From: Rheum nobile
Taxonomy: Eukaryota; Streptophyta; Magnoliopsida; Caryophyllales; Polygonaceae
Direction: 5' to 3'
NCBI GenBank assembly: GCA_027886185.1
Contig: WOAB01000056.1
Span: 11,532,001 to 11,596,000, forward strand
Length of the DNA stretch: 64,000 nucleotides
The notes beneath the pieces are model-generated. The model was not told the DNA's origin and made no database searches. It saw only the letters and a program-made list of their open reading frames with translations. Position 1 is the stretch's first letter. Each line of letters starts with the position of its first letter. Positions 10,919 to 20,842 of this stretch are shown piece after piece. A program made the translations under genes and the position numbers.

Positions 10919-12709
10919 ATGGTTCACACCACCCGTGTTACTAATACTCCACTTCTTGATTTTGACCCAGAGATCGACAGGACTTTTCATCAGGCTTGTA
11001 GGGTTGCGCGTGCATTACTACAGGATACTGATACGATGGCTGATCGTGTTACTCTTGAGTCCTTGACGGCTCCTAACTTAGACCAACCAACTCGTGCTGT
11101 GCAATTCCCCGCTCTTGGTGAAGGAGTCAAATTTGAGCTTAAGACAGGAGTAGTCCACTTAGTCCCGAAATTCAATGGAACCCCGCTTGAGGACCCTATT
11201 CAACACTTGGATGAGTTCCTTGAGGTCTGCACCAGCATGCGACCATCTGAGATTACTGAGGACCAGATGAGGTTGAGAACCTTTTCCTTTTCTCTGAAGG
11301 AATCGGCTAAAGACTGGTATCATTCTTTACCGCCAGGGAGCATCACTACTTGGGTGAACTTAAAGAAGGTGTTTCTTGACAAATACTTTCCCGCGATCAA
11401 ATCTAATCATCTCAAGAAGAAGATATGCAACATAGAGCAGCTGTCCAACGAGTCTCTTTACGAATACTATGAACGCTTCAAGAAGCTAGTGAAGAGTTGC
11501 CCCTACCATGGGTACGAAAAGCATGATCTTATTCTTTATCTGCATGGAGGACTCCGTGAAGATGATCGTCGGATGGTGAATTCTTCATGTGGCGGAAACA
11601 TTTTGAAGAGGACTTATGAAGAAGCTCTGGAGATATTTGCTACACTAGCTGATGACTCCAGGCAATACAGTGGGAGAGGTTCACAAAGCTTGGTTGTTGC
11701 TGGTTCTCAGTCGAAAATTGATCAAGCTGACTTTGATGTGCTGAGAGAGGAGGTTAGGCTTCTGAAGCTGAAAGGTACGCCTCAGCAGGTTAAGGCCTGC
11801 GAGATCTGTCATGACGACCTACACCCTACTGACTCGTGTCCTACGTTGCAAGAGGAAGTGAATGCAGTAGGAGGATATCAGCAGAGGCCCAGGAATGATC
11901 CTTACTCTAGTACATACAATCCTGGCTGGAAGGACCATCCCAACTTCAGATGGAGAGACCCGGAACAGAATCAAGGCCAAACGCAATAACAGGGTAACCC
12001 TCCACAACCTAGGCAACCCTATGTGCCGAGACCGCAAGGGCAGAGCTCGAATCCTTCATCATCCATGGAGGATATGATGAAGATGCTGATGCAGAGCAAC
12101 GTGAACCTTAATGAGAGTGTTACCAACGTGAACCTTAATGTTGCTAAGTTGACCAAGAGCCACATACAGTTCCAGGAAAGTACACAAGCTAGCATTCAGA
12201 ACCTGGAGAGGCAATTTGGTCAGATTTCTCAAGTGGTAAATAAACTGGATGCAAAGGATTTTGGTAAACTCCCGTCTCAAACTGAAGTGAACCCGAATAT
12301 TCGGAATGTCAGTGCTGTGACTTTGAGAAGTAGGAAGAAGCTTGAGGAAGATAGGTCTGAGGGCAACGAAGAAGAAAGTGCAGATTTAGAGCAGAACAGC
12401 GACAGCCGTGAAGACCACGGCGACCACCGCGAGACACACGGCGACCGCCGTAAAATGGAGGCTGCTCTCGACCTGGAAGAAAAGAATAACGACGACCGCC
12501 GCAAAAATTACGGTGACCGCCGTGACGGTGATAATTTTCTCGGAAATCATGAGAACGAAAACGGCGATCGCCGCGACACACACGGCGCCCGCCGCCCCTC
12601 CGATTGCGAAGTTGAAGCTGAGAAGGAGTCTGAAACTCCGATTTTCCCTGAGTGGAAGCCTGTTGCACCATTCCCATATGCTTTGAAGCGCACCAAGCCA
12701 CTTGCGTAG
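10919..12709 (+). pseudogene. gag: Athila-1 gag (two in-frame stops)
   Basis: Gag forms the virus-like particle and binds the element RNA. The frame opens at the ATG at 10919, a short distance after the PBS, and Athila-2 gag starts at the matching place. The retrotransposon gag domain is at about residues 85-240 (DWYHSLPPG, FLDKYFP, YLHGGL). A CCHC zinc knuckle with spacing C-X2-C-X4-H-X4-C is at about 294-307. A TAA at 11987-11989 and a TAG at 12707-12709 interrupt an otherwise continuous frame that runs on into pol. The C-terminal part (12400-12610) encodes repeats of GDRR, because the GC palindromes of the LTR also occur here inside the coding sequence. The stops make it non-functional unless read through. 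Confidence 0.88.
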
Positions 12710-12718
12710 GACAATGAC

Positions 12719-15700
12719 ATGTTTGAGATGTTCAGAAACGTAGAGGTCAACATTCCTCTCCTCAATTTGATCAAATATGTCCCTCGTTATGCGAAGTTCT
12801 TAAAGCAGATGTGCACAACAAAGAGGAATCAAGACAGAAATAGCAAGAAGAAAGTAAAGGTAAGCGAACATGTCTCTGCTGTGTTTCAGAAGCGCTTACC
12901 CAAGAAGTGTGGTGACCCAGGTATGTTCACTATCCCTATCACTATTGGAGGCACCAAGTTCAATAAGGCTATGCTCGATTTAGGTGCTTCCATCAATGTT
13001 TTACCTTCATCTCTCTGTGAATCCTTGCGATTGGGACCTTTGCATGCAACCAATATTTCAATTCAGTTAGCTGATAGATCTAGCGTGCGTCCTATAAGGA
13101 TTGTAGAGGATGTCTTGGTTATGATTGGTGATCTTACGTTTTCTGCTGATTTTTATGTGCTAAACATGGAACATGACAAGCATACAACCCCTATTCTGTT
13201 AGGGAGACCCTTCCTCAAAACTGCTAATACCAAGATTAATGTGAGCACTGGTTCCCTAACTATGGAATTTGATGGCCAGACTATTAATTATAACATATAT
13301 GAAGCCATGAAATATCCTGCTGATGATCACTCTTTGTGTGCTATTGATGTGCTTGAGCCTATGGTGCAAGATGTTTTTGATGATGACCAATTAGATGATA
13401 TGCAATCCATTATTGTTGATTCTAGTTTGGATTTTACTCTATCTGCTGACGTACATGAAGTTGTCAATGAGTTGGATGCTTACTATAAGCTTCCTTCTGA
13501 GCTACCGGGTAAATTACCTTTACCACTAACCCTGCCTAGCGAGAAACTTTTGCCCTCTATTGTGCAGGCACCAGTGATTGAGTTGAAACAACTTCCTGAC
13601 CACCTCAAGTATGTGTTCCTGGGAGACAAAGAAACTTTGCCAGTGATCATCTCCAACAAGCTCACCAAGGAACAAGAAGACAAGTTGGTGGTGGTTCTCA
13701 AGGAGTATAAGACGGCAATTGGTTGGACCATTGCTGACATAAAGGGAATCAGCCCCACCACATGCATGCACCGTATTCTGCTGGAAGGCGAGGAGAAGCC
13801 TTCGCGACAACCCCAGAGGCGTCTGAATCCACCTATGATGGATGTTGTCAAGAAGGAAGTTCTGAAGCTTCTGCAGGCATGTATGATTTTTCCTATTTCT
13901 GACAGCAAGTGGGTTAGTCCTACGCAGGTTGTCCCAAAGAAAGGAGGGGTCACAGTTGTGGAGAACCAACATGGAGAACTCGTCCCCACGAAATTACAGA
14001 CAGGCTACAGAGTATACATTGATTACCGCAAGCTGAACGCGGTGACCAGGAAGGACCACTTCCCTCTTCCATTCATTGACCAAATGCTCGAGAGAGTGTC
14101 AGGACGTGCTTTCTACTGCTTCTTGGATGGTTACTCAGGGTACTTCCAGATAGCCATTGCACCAGACGACCAAGCAAAGACGACATTCACTTGTTCGTTT
14201 GGCACGTTTGCTTATCGCAGGATGCCATTTGGGTTGTGCAATGCTCTAGGAACCTTTCAGCGGTGTATGGTGAGCATCTTTTCTGAGTACATTGAGAACT
14301 TCATAGAGGTATTCATGGATGATTTTACTGTATATGGTGACAATTTTGATGCATGCTTGAACCATCTATCACTTGTGCTTGCAAGGTGTGTTGACACCAA
14401 TTTAGTGCTGAATTCTGAGAAGTGTCACTTTATGGTTGAGCAGGGCATTGTCTTGGGTCATATTGTGTCGTCTAGGGGTATTGAGGTCGATAAGGCAAAG
14501 ATTGAAGTAATTCAGTCTTTGCCCTATCCTACTAATGTGCGCGAAGTTCGTTCCTTTTTGGGCCATGCATGTTTCTATCGCAGGTTCATTAAAGACTTCT
14601 CCAAGATCTCTTCACCCCTGTGTGACCTGCTGAAGAAGGAGATGGGATTTGAGTTTACAGCTGAGTGTCGGGCAGCCTTTGATGAACTGAAGGATCGCTT
14701 GACAAGTGCCCCAATTATTCAGGCTCCTAATTGGTCTAAGCCCTTTGAGATCATGTGCGATGCCAGTGACTATGCTGTGGGGGCCGTGCTAGGCCAAAAG
14801 GATGGTAGAGCTCCCTATGTGATCCAGTATGCTTCTATGACGCTGAATGGTGCGCAGAGAAATTACTCCACCACAGAGAAGGAGATGCTTGCTGTGGTGT
14901 TTGCTCTTGAGAAGTTCAGGCAGTACCTGCTTGGTACAAAGGTCTTTGTCTACTCCGACCATGCTGCTCTGCGCTATCTCATGACGAAGAAGGAAGCCAA
15001 GCCACGGCTGATCCGGTGGATCTTATTACTCAGCGAGTTTGATGTGGAGATCAATGACAAGAAGGGTGCTGAGAATCTTGTTGCTGACCATCTCAGCCGA
15101 ATTGTCCAGGAAGATAGCACCCCACAACCTGAGATCCAGACGAGTTTCCCTGATGAGTCTCTATTCAGGCTGACTACCGTAGAGCCTTGGTATGCTGATT
15201 TGGTGAATTTCCTCACCACAGGTGAATTTCCTCCGCCCTTCAATAAGGCTCAGAGGGATAGGCTGCGCAGTTCAGCCAAATTCTTTGTCTGGGACGACCC
15301 CTACCTATGGAAACATTGTTCTGACCAGGTAATTCGTAGGTGCATCCCAGAAAATGAGGTAAATTCTCTCCTTACTTTTTGTCATTCTGAGGCATGTGGT
15401 GGACACTTTGGGGTACAAAGAACCGCAATGAAGGTACTTGAAGCAGGATTTTGGTGGCCTTCCATCTTCAAGGATGCGCACAACCACTGTAAATCCTGTG
15501 ACAAGTGTCAACGGGTTGGAAATATATCTCATAGGGATGAGATGCCACAAACAGGGTTGATTTTCTGTGAAATCTTCGATGTTTGGGGTATTGACTTCAT
15601 GGGACCGTTTCCTACCTCTTGTGGTAACATATATATTTTGCTTGCGGTGGACTACGTTTCCAAGTGGGTGGAAGCGAAGGCCACCAGGACTGATGATGCT

Positions 15701-16483
15701 AAAGTTGTTGCAGATTTCTTGAAGTCCAACATATTTACCAGGTTTGGAGTGCCAAAAGCTCTCATCAGTGATAGAGGAACTCACTTTTGCAACAGGACAA
15801 TCACTGCGCTGTTAAAGAAATATCATGTCACGCAGAGAGTTTCTACCGCCTATCACCCTCAAACGAACGGGCAAGCTGAAGTGTCCAACCGGGAGATAAA
15901 GTCCATCTTGGAGAAGACGGTGTCTCCCAATAGAAAAGACTGGAGTTTGAGGCTTGATGATGCACTATGGGCATACAGGACATCTTACAAAACACCGATT
16001 GGTATGTCTCCCTTTCGGTTGGTGTTTGGTAAGGCTTGTCACCTTCCAGTAGAGCTAGAACACAAGGCATATTGGGCTGTCAAGAATTTTAGCATGAAAT
16101 TGGATGATGCTGGAGAGCTTCGTAAGTTACAATTGCAAGAGCTAGAGGAAGCTAGGATCGAGGCTTATGACAATGCCACTCACTATAAGGAAAGGACTAA
16201 GGCCTGGCATGACAAAAACATAGTGAGGAAGGACTTCAAAGTTGGAGACAAAGTCCTCTTATTTCAGTCACGCCTTAGACTTTTCCCAGGCAAGCTGAGA
16301 TCGCGCTGGGCAGGACCATATTATGTGGCCAAAGTCTTCCCACATGGTGCCATAGAGCTGTTTGATTCGACAGCGCAAACTTTGTTCAAGGTGAATGGGC
16401 AAAGAGTGAAGAAATACCATGAAGGTTTTACCAAGGACACCATTGAAGAGGCGTTCCTAAAGGAACCCGAAGCTGGAACGTGA
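12719..16483 (+). CDS. pol: Athila-1 pol polyprotein (protease, RT, RNase H, integrase)
   Basis: Open for 1254 codons in the same frame as gag; the ATG at 12719 is only the first one after the TAG, so translation would normally come from gag. Domains in order: aspartic protease with DLGAS at about residues 87-91; reverse transcriptase with YIDYRKLN near 432 and the catalytic FMDDF near 531; RNase H with CDASD near 679; integrase with an H2C2 zinc finger from about 889, the acidic triad in GIDFMGP (~956), SDRGTH (~1016) and NGQAEVSNRE (~1051), and a C-terminal domain. All catalytic motifs I can check are present. There is no chromodomain, as expected for Athila. The protein would copy the RNA to DNA and insert it. 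Pol is open, but expression depends on passing the gag stops. Confidence 0.93.
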   Translation: MFEMFRNVEVNIPLLNLIKYVPRYAKFLKQMCTTKRNQDRNSKKKVKVSEHVSAVFQKRLPKKCGDPGMFTIPITIGGTKFNKAMLDLGASINVLPSSLCESLRLGPLHATNISIQLADRSSVRPIRIVEDVLVMIGDLTFSADFYVLNMEHDKHTTPILLGRPFLKTANTKINVSTGSLTMEFDGQTINYNIYEAMKYPADDHSLCAIDVLEPMVQDVFDDDQLDDMQSIIVDSSLDFTLSADVHEVVNELDAYYKLPSELPGKLPLPLTLPSEKLLPSIVQAPVIELKQLPDHLKYVFLGDKETLPVIISNKLTKEQEDKLVVVLKEYKTAIGWTIADIKGISPTTCMHRILLEGEEKPSRQPQRRLNPPMMDVVKKEVLKLLQACMIFPISDSKWVSPTQVVPKKGGVTVVENQHGELVPTKLQTGYRVYIDYRKLNAVTRKDHFPLPFIDQMLERVSGRAFYCFLDGYSGYFQIAIAPDDQAKTTFTCSFGTFAYRRMPFGLCNALGTFQRCMVSIFSEYIENFIEVFMDDFTVYGDNFDACLNHLSLVLARCVDTNLVLNSEKCHFMVEQGIVLGHIVSSRGIEVDKAKIEVIQSLPYPTNVREVRSFLGHACFYRRFIKDFSKISSPLCDLLKKEMGFEFTAECRAAFDELKDRLTSAPIIQAPNWSKPFEIMCDASDYAVGAVLGQKDGRAPYVIQYASMTLNGAQRNYSTTEKEMLAVVFALEKFRQYLLGTKVFVYSDHAALRYLMTKKEAKPRLIRWILLLSEFDVEINDKKGAENLVADHLSRIVQEDSTPQPEIQTSFPDESLFRLTTVEPWYADLVNFLTTGEFPPPFNKAQRDRLRSSAKFFVWDDPYLWKHCSDQVIRRCIPENEVNSLLTFCHSEACGGHFGVQRTAMKVLEAGFWWPSIFKDAHNHCKSCDKCQRVGNISHRDEMPQTGLIFCEIFDVWGIDFMGPFPTSCGNIYILLAVDYVSKWVEAKATRTDDAKVVADFLKSNIFTRFGVPKALISDRGTHFCNRTITALLKKYHVTQRVSTAYHPQTNGQAEVSNREIKSILEKTVSPNRKDWSLRLDDALWAYRTSYKTPIGMSPFRLVFGKACHLPVELEHKAYWAVKNFSMKLDDAGELRKLQLQELEEARIEAYDNATHYKERTKAWHDKNIVRKDFKVGDKVLLFQSRLRLFPGKLRSRWAGPYYVAKVFPHGAIELFDSTAQTLFKVNGQRVKKYHEGFTKDTIEEAFLKEPEAGT

Positions 16484-16507
16484 TTGAGCCAGAATGAGGT
16501 CGAGCCA

Positions 16508-16544
16508 CGACGTTAACTACGTCGCTTCTCGGGAGGCAACCCGA
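16508..16544 (+). other. Conserved double stem-loop just after Athila-1 pol
   Basis: Stem CGACGT/ACGTCG (16508-16513 with 16519-16524) is followed by stem TCGGG/CCCGA (16529-16533 with 16540-16544) around AGGCAA. In Athila-2 the second loop is the same (CGGG-AGGCAA-CCCG, 62471-62484), while the first stem differs but still pairs (CAACG 62446-62450 with CGTTG 62464-62468). Conservation in a non-coding position suggests an RNA element, perhaps for RNA processing or translation of the downstream gene. The function is inference. Confidence 0.6.
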
Positions 16545-17455
16545 TGATTAGGTAGTTTATTTCCCTTTCCCTTAATCACTTTTAGTTGTTTTCCTTTTGT
16601 TTTTGCATTTTGTGTCGAACTAACCTGCAGGGACGTGAGAAAAAACGAAGAAGGTGTTTACGGCGACCGCCGCTTAATTACGACGATCGCCGTTAATTGC
16701 TCAACCAAGGGAGCTGCCTACGACATGAGAACGGCGACCGCCGTTTAATTGCGGCGACCGCCGCCCTCTCCACGGCGCCTGCCGTTTTCTCCTTCCTCAC
16801 TCACGCTGTTTGCTGCAAAATGACGGCGACCGCCGTTTTAATACAGCGATCGCCGCCGTTTCAGGTTCGATTACTATCCCTTGTTTTTAACAATTTGAAA
16901 AAAAAATGGGCCCCGAAAAAAAACCCTAAACGGGGCGCAAAAGACAAAAATAAAACCCCCGAAAAGACCTTAAACGGGGAAGAAAAAGTCAAAAATTAGA
17001 TAAAAATGGACCCTGAGAAAACCTTAAACAGGGTGCCAAAGGCAGAAAAAGAAACCCGTTAAAACCAAACGGGGTAAAAGCCAAAAAAAAAAAAAAAAGT
17101 GGACCCCCCCTCCCAGATCTGTAAACCTACCCCTTTACCCCACTTTCCCTTTCCCAAACCTCTCGAACCACCTCTCAAGCCTCTCGCACCCTAATTCCTC
17201 CCAAATCTGGCGACCGCCGTACCAGAATCTCCCCGCCGCCTGCCCACTGCGAAGCCAGATCACCGTCGCTGCCCGCCGCTGTGGAGATTTGCCATTTCTG
17301 CGAACAATTGTTCACGGCGACTGCCGTACCCATCGCAGCGACCGCCGCTAAGAGCAGCGACCGCCGTTACGAGCGGCGACCGCCATTTTCTTCGTGTCTG
17401 GTGATCTCTTTGCTTCTCCTTCTATTTTTGCTTGTGTTGCTGCTTATTATTCGTA
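16545..17455 (+). other. Athila-1 spacer between pol and the env-position gene
   Basis: No convincing gene. It holds GC palindromes of the CGGCGACCGCCG type at about 16655-16865 and 17205-17395, and four purine/A-rich hairpins at 16910-17073. A poly-C/pyrimidine stretch lies near 17104-17170. Confidence 0.7.
16910..17073 (+). other. Four hairpins with different but pairing stems and a shared loop
   Basis: Stems: GCCCCG/CGGGGC (16910-16915 with 16931-16936), CCCCG/CGGGG (16957-16961 with 16975-16979), ACCCTG/CAGGGT (17010-17015 with 17029-17034), CCCGTT/AACGGG (17055-17060 with 17068-17073). The first three loops resemble AAAACCTTAAA. The stem changes are compensatory, which argues for selection or a copying process acting on structure. 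Confidence 0.6.
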
Positions 17456-18786
17456 ATGTCTGGACTATTGAAGCGCACACTCTCCTCTCGTAAGAAATCA
17501 TCGGGGGGTGAGACCTCCCGTAAGAAATCATCGGGGGTTGAGGCCTCTCGTAATAAGGTTGAGGAGTCCCGTCGGAGACTTTTACAGGATAGGGAGTTCC
17601 AGTCCACATTATTCTTTGATCCAGAGACTCTGCGGGATTTGAGGATGTATGAGAGCACGCAGAAGCTTTTTATTAATGGTGGACTGGGTAGTTTCTTCCA
17701 TTTTGCGGCACCTACATTCCCCGCCTGGACTGTGGAGTTCCTGGCCAGCTTTGACAACCACTGTGATACAGAGAGTATTTCTTTCAGTCTAGCGGGCAGC
17801 ATGCACTCTATGTCCTATGCGGACCTTGATACAGCACTTGGAATCACCAGGCCACATCTTCGGAGAGGGCGTGGGCGGACGCCAATGGGTTCTTTACTTT
17901 CTGGCATCACTCCACTGGTACTAATGTCTTTAACCCGCAGGAAGGAGAGTACAATTACAAGTGGTCGCATACGGGCCTGCGACTAGCACATAAGGTGGTG
18001 CGGATGGATTTCCATGGCCAGTCCGAATTAAACAAGGTCCCGTACGATGACTTGTATGCAGTATGGAGTATGACCCCTGAGTGCCCCTTGGTGTGGGATT
18101 GGCGCTCCCACTTTATTGCTTCATGCAGAAAATTCCAGGATAACAAGGGGCAAAAGATCGTCATTGGGGGAATGATCACTTTGATAGGCCGCCACCTGGG
18201 CCTCGAGCAGCCCGACCCATCCCAGCAGCTCTCTGCCACCTATAGATATGATTGGAGGCAACTCAAGACATCCACTGTTATAGCCGGGATCAGGTCTAAC
18301 CCGAAGTTCTGGCTGTATGACACGCGATGCCTTTACAAAATCCCCATCCCTTTCCCGTTTGAGGTGACCTGTGGCCCGCGCTATAGGGATTTTGATGTGA
18401 CCAGATACCGTGTGGGAGCCCCTGTGGTACAGCCCGTGCCAGTTGCGGATGATGATGATGATGGTGCGGATGATGATGATGATGGTGCTAATGATGATGA
18501 TGATGAGGATACCGCTATGCCTGAGGTGCAGGCTACTGCTGCTGCTGGGCCGTCTCATGATTACCAGAGACATACGTGGGAGATGGTCCAGGACATTGAC
18601 ACGCGCCAGCGGTCCATTCAGTCGGACCTCTCTGGGTATCACTAGGAGTTCATTGACTTCCGCCAGGAGTTAAGGGATCATTACGCGACGCAGGCCCAAG
18701 ACATCCATGCAATGGAGGAGCAGATGAGGCAGTGGAACCTTTTCATGGGTTCCAAGTATCCAGACTTTCCACCGCCGCAGCAGTAG
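17456..18786 (+). pseudogene. Athila-1 env-position (third) gene, broken
   Basis: The frame opens at ATG 17456, reads to about 17850, continues in a different frame (WHHSTGTNVF near 17902) and has a TAG at 18643-18645 before ending at 18784-18786. So there is at least one frameshift and one stop. It begins with a basic, serine-rich segment (about residues 6-35), then a region alignable with the Athila-2 gene at 63267 (both have a FxxSF-like segment, then a Y-x-L/M-S pattern and an ALxI motif). An acidic D-rich run lies near 18440-18515. Position after pol is that of the env-like gene of Athila elements. I see no clear signal peptide or membrane segment, so an envelope role is not shown. Confidence 0.7.
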
Positions 18787-18827
18787 TGGTACATTCTTTC
18801 CTTCCCCTCTTTTATTATGTCTGATTT

Positions 18828-18863
18828 CATTGAGGACAATGCTTATTTTAAGTGTGGGGGAGG
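18828..18863 (+). other. CATTG-AGGA-CAATG hairpin and upstream PPT-like tract
   Basis: A 5-bp stem (18828-18832 with 18837-18841) is followed by AAGTGTGGGGGAGG (18850-18863). That tract is nearly identical to the true PPT at 19584-19596 but lies about 750 bp before the LTR. It could serve as a second plus-strand priming site; this is inference. Confidence 0.55.
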
Positions 18864-18975
18864 TGATTATGTACTTATGTATTGCTTTTATCTAATGAAA
18901 ACAAAAACCGAAAAAAAAGAAAAAAAAGAAAGAAAAGAGCCACAAAATGAAAAAAGGCAAATAAAAATTCTGGGA

Positions 18976-19132
18976 TGGACTGAAAACCCGAAAGGGCAGT
19001 CCAGGTAAAAAGCAGGTAATCCGACAGGTATTAGGCCTGGGCAAAAGTGGATTCAGAGTGATGTGAGGCGGTGAGTCCATCTATGATAAAATGAAATGAG
19101 TGGCTAGGATGAAAACCCGAAAGGGCTCCTAG
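18976..19132 (+). other. Two GAAA-tetraloop hairpins with co-varying outer stems
   Basis: Both contain CCC-GAAA-GGG (18987-18996 and 19116-19125), a GNRA tetraloop on a 3-bp stem with a preceding AAAA. The outer stems differ but pair: TGGACTG/CAGTCCA (18976-18982 with 18997-19003) and CTAGGA/TCCTAG (19104-19109 with 19127-19132). They lie in the 3' non-coding tail of Athila-1. Confidence 0.6.
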
Positions 19133-19583
19133 GCAAAATGAGTGAAAAGAAGAGGAGTGTTTTCTAGGAACTCACTTTACCGGCGGGGCGACATAAGAAG
19201 AGGAGACAAAGAAGGATTGTCGGGTAGGTCACTTTGGGAGACATAAGGATTCATAGATGGAGGTTAGGACTAGTGGCTACTTATATTTTTGGATGACCGG
19301 GATAAGCTTGGGGGAAGTATTCTGCTTGCCCTTAAGCTTGGATGTGTGTCGTGTTTGCTGCTGAAGAGTATATTGTTATTGTTGTGTGCTTGTGTTGATG
19401 TTGTGCTGATTATGATGCTGGAGTTGAGGGTGTAGTCGTGTTGTGGTCGGTTGGTTAGGGGATGTTGAGCTTTCCTGTAGATGCTTTTACTCTTAGTTGT
19501 GAGTTTCTTTACATGTTGATGATCTAGGTGCTTCATTGGTGATGGGTGGTAGTTCTCCATCCACTCGAGACGAGTAGAGATTC
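19133..19583 (+). other. Athila-1 3' non-coding tail
   Basis: GT-rich DNA without a supported gene between the hairpins and the PPT. Reading frames here are short and not conserved. Confidence 0.6.
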
Positions 19584-19598
19584 AAGTGTGGGGGAGTT
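19584..19598 (+). other. Athila-1 polypurine tract
   Basis: AAGTGTGGGGGAG followed by TT lies directly before the 3' LTR start TGATAC. It is the expected plus-strand primer site. Confidence 0.85.
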
Positions 19599-20842
19599 TG
19601 ATACACACGATTATGTTGTGTGTATTGACGGAGTTTTAGCATGATTGTAGTGGTGTTTTAGGATGCTTTGGAGATGATTTGGAGGCTCGGCGAGGAGGTG
19701 CGGAAATTGCGCATTTGGAGTCTTAGGAGCTGAAGAGCGAGGATGAAGAATTAGTGTCACGGCGACCGCCGTGAGAATTGCGGCAACCGCCGTTAATTCC
19801 CTCTGAGAGACGATGACTACGACTTGGAAACGGCGACCACCGTTTAATTGCGGCGCTCGCCGCATTTACGACGATCGCCGTGGGAGAAGCAGCGGCCGCC
19901 GCCGCTGACGGAAGCATCGCCGAGCCGATTTCCTTTTCGGATCTATTTTATATTACTTTATTATGTTTTTATTATTTCTTTTTAGGATAATTTCAGATTA
20001 TTTTCCTTTGGTATTTAAGGGTTGAGAAAACTTGTTTCTTCTATCTCGGAACCCTAATTTCTTATTCTACGTATTCTCTTGCTATGAAGAACTAAGCCTC
20101 TCTTGCTTAGTCAGACATTGAAGCTTTTCGTGTGATTCAGTTGTGAGATTCTTATTCCTAATCTATTGCATGGTTTTTATCTCTTCTCTTGTTTGATTTC
20201 TTAAGATTGATATTGATAATTTCTAGTCTGATCAACTAGGGTTTGTCGTTATTTATCTATTGCTAGGTTTAGATTGTTACTGGTTGAGCATATCTATTCC
20301 ATAGTAGCAACTGCATCGTGTTAGTAACTGGTTGTGCTAATCTTATGCAGAAGAGAATTGATTTACATTCTAGGGTAAAAACTGGTTGTTTTATTCTAGG
20401 GTTGTATCCAACTATATTCCTATCCGTAAGGCTGTTGTTAAACTGAATCTTGATAGTTTCAGGGTTGTTTAATTAGTTAGTTCTAATAGTATCTGGTTGT
20501 GCTATTAGTTACATCTGAAAAGGAATTGGAATTACCATTGCATGCGATTTTGAGTAGTATCTATGATCAACTTGTCATTCGAATAGTGGATATTGTTTGA
20601 CTGAGTGTTTTCCCAATAACTGATTTCACCACCTTTAATTGCTTATTTACCATTTGCATGCTTGGCTACTAAAACAAACCAACAAAACCCCCCTTTGGTT
20701 GCTTTAAATTGACATACATATTGCATACTGCGATAGACTTTGTTTTCCTGCGGATTCGACCCTTACTTACCTAGGACTACGTTTTAGGGTTTGTTTGGAT
20801 ACTTTGCATAGTAGGAATTAGAACGGCAAATTCCTGTTATCA
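19599..20842 (+). repeat. Athila-1 3' LTR
   Basis: 1244 bp, the same length as the 5' LTR, with about 24 substitutions and no indel found by eye. It carries the GC-palindrome cluster (about 19757-19910) and the same promoter layout. Confidence 0.93.

Larger units (their letters stand above)
9599..20842 (+). mobile_element. Athila-1: full-length Athila-type Ty3/gypsy retrotransposon
   Basis: 11,244 bp with two 1244-bp LTRs (9599-10842 and 19599-20842), TG...CA ends and an exact 5-bp TSD CTAGC (9594-9598 and 20843-20847). Order: 5' LTR, PBS, gag, PR-RT-RH-INT, ~1 kb of structured non-coding DNA, an env-position gene, a hairpin-rich tail, PPT, 3' LTR. The Athila lineage is recognised from the gag (YLHGGL, RRMV), the DLGASINVLP protease and the FMDDF RT motif. 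A hand comparison of the LTRs gave about 24 differences, nearly all transitions (~2 %), so insertion is fairly recent. Confidence 0.93.

Noticed and set aside
12309..12701. Long minus-strand frames opposite gag
   Set aside because: They come from the GC-palindrome repeats, which keep several frames open; they have no domain similarity.
17456..18786. Calling the third Athila gene a true envelope glycoprotein
   Set aside because: No signal peptide, fusion peptide or transmembrane segment is visible; only the position fits.
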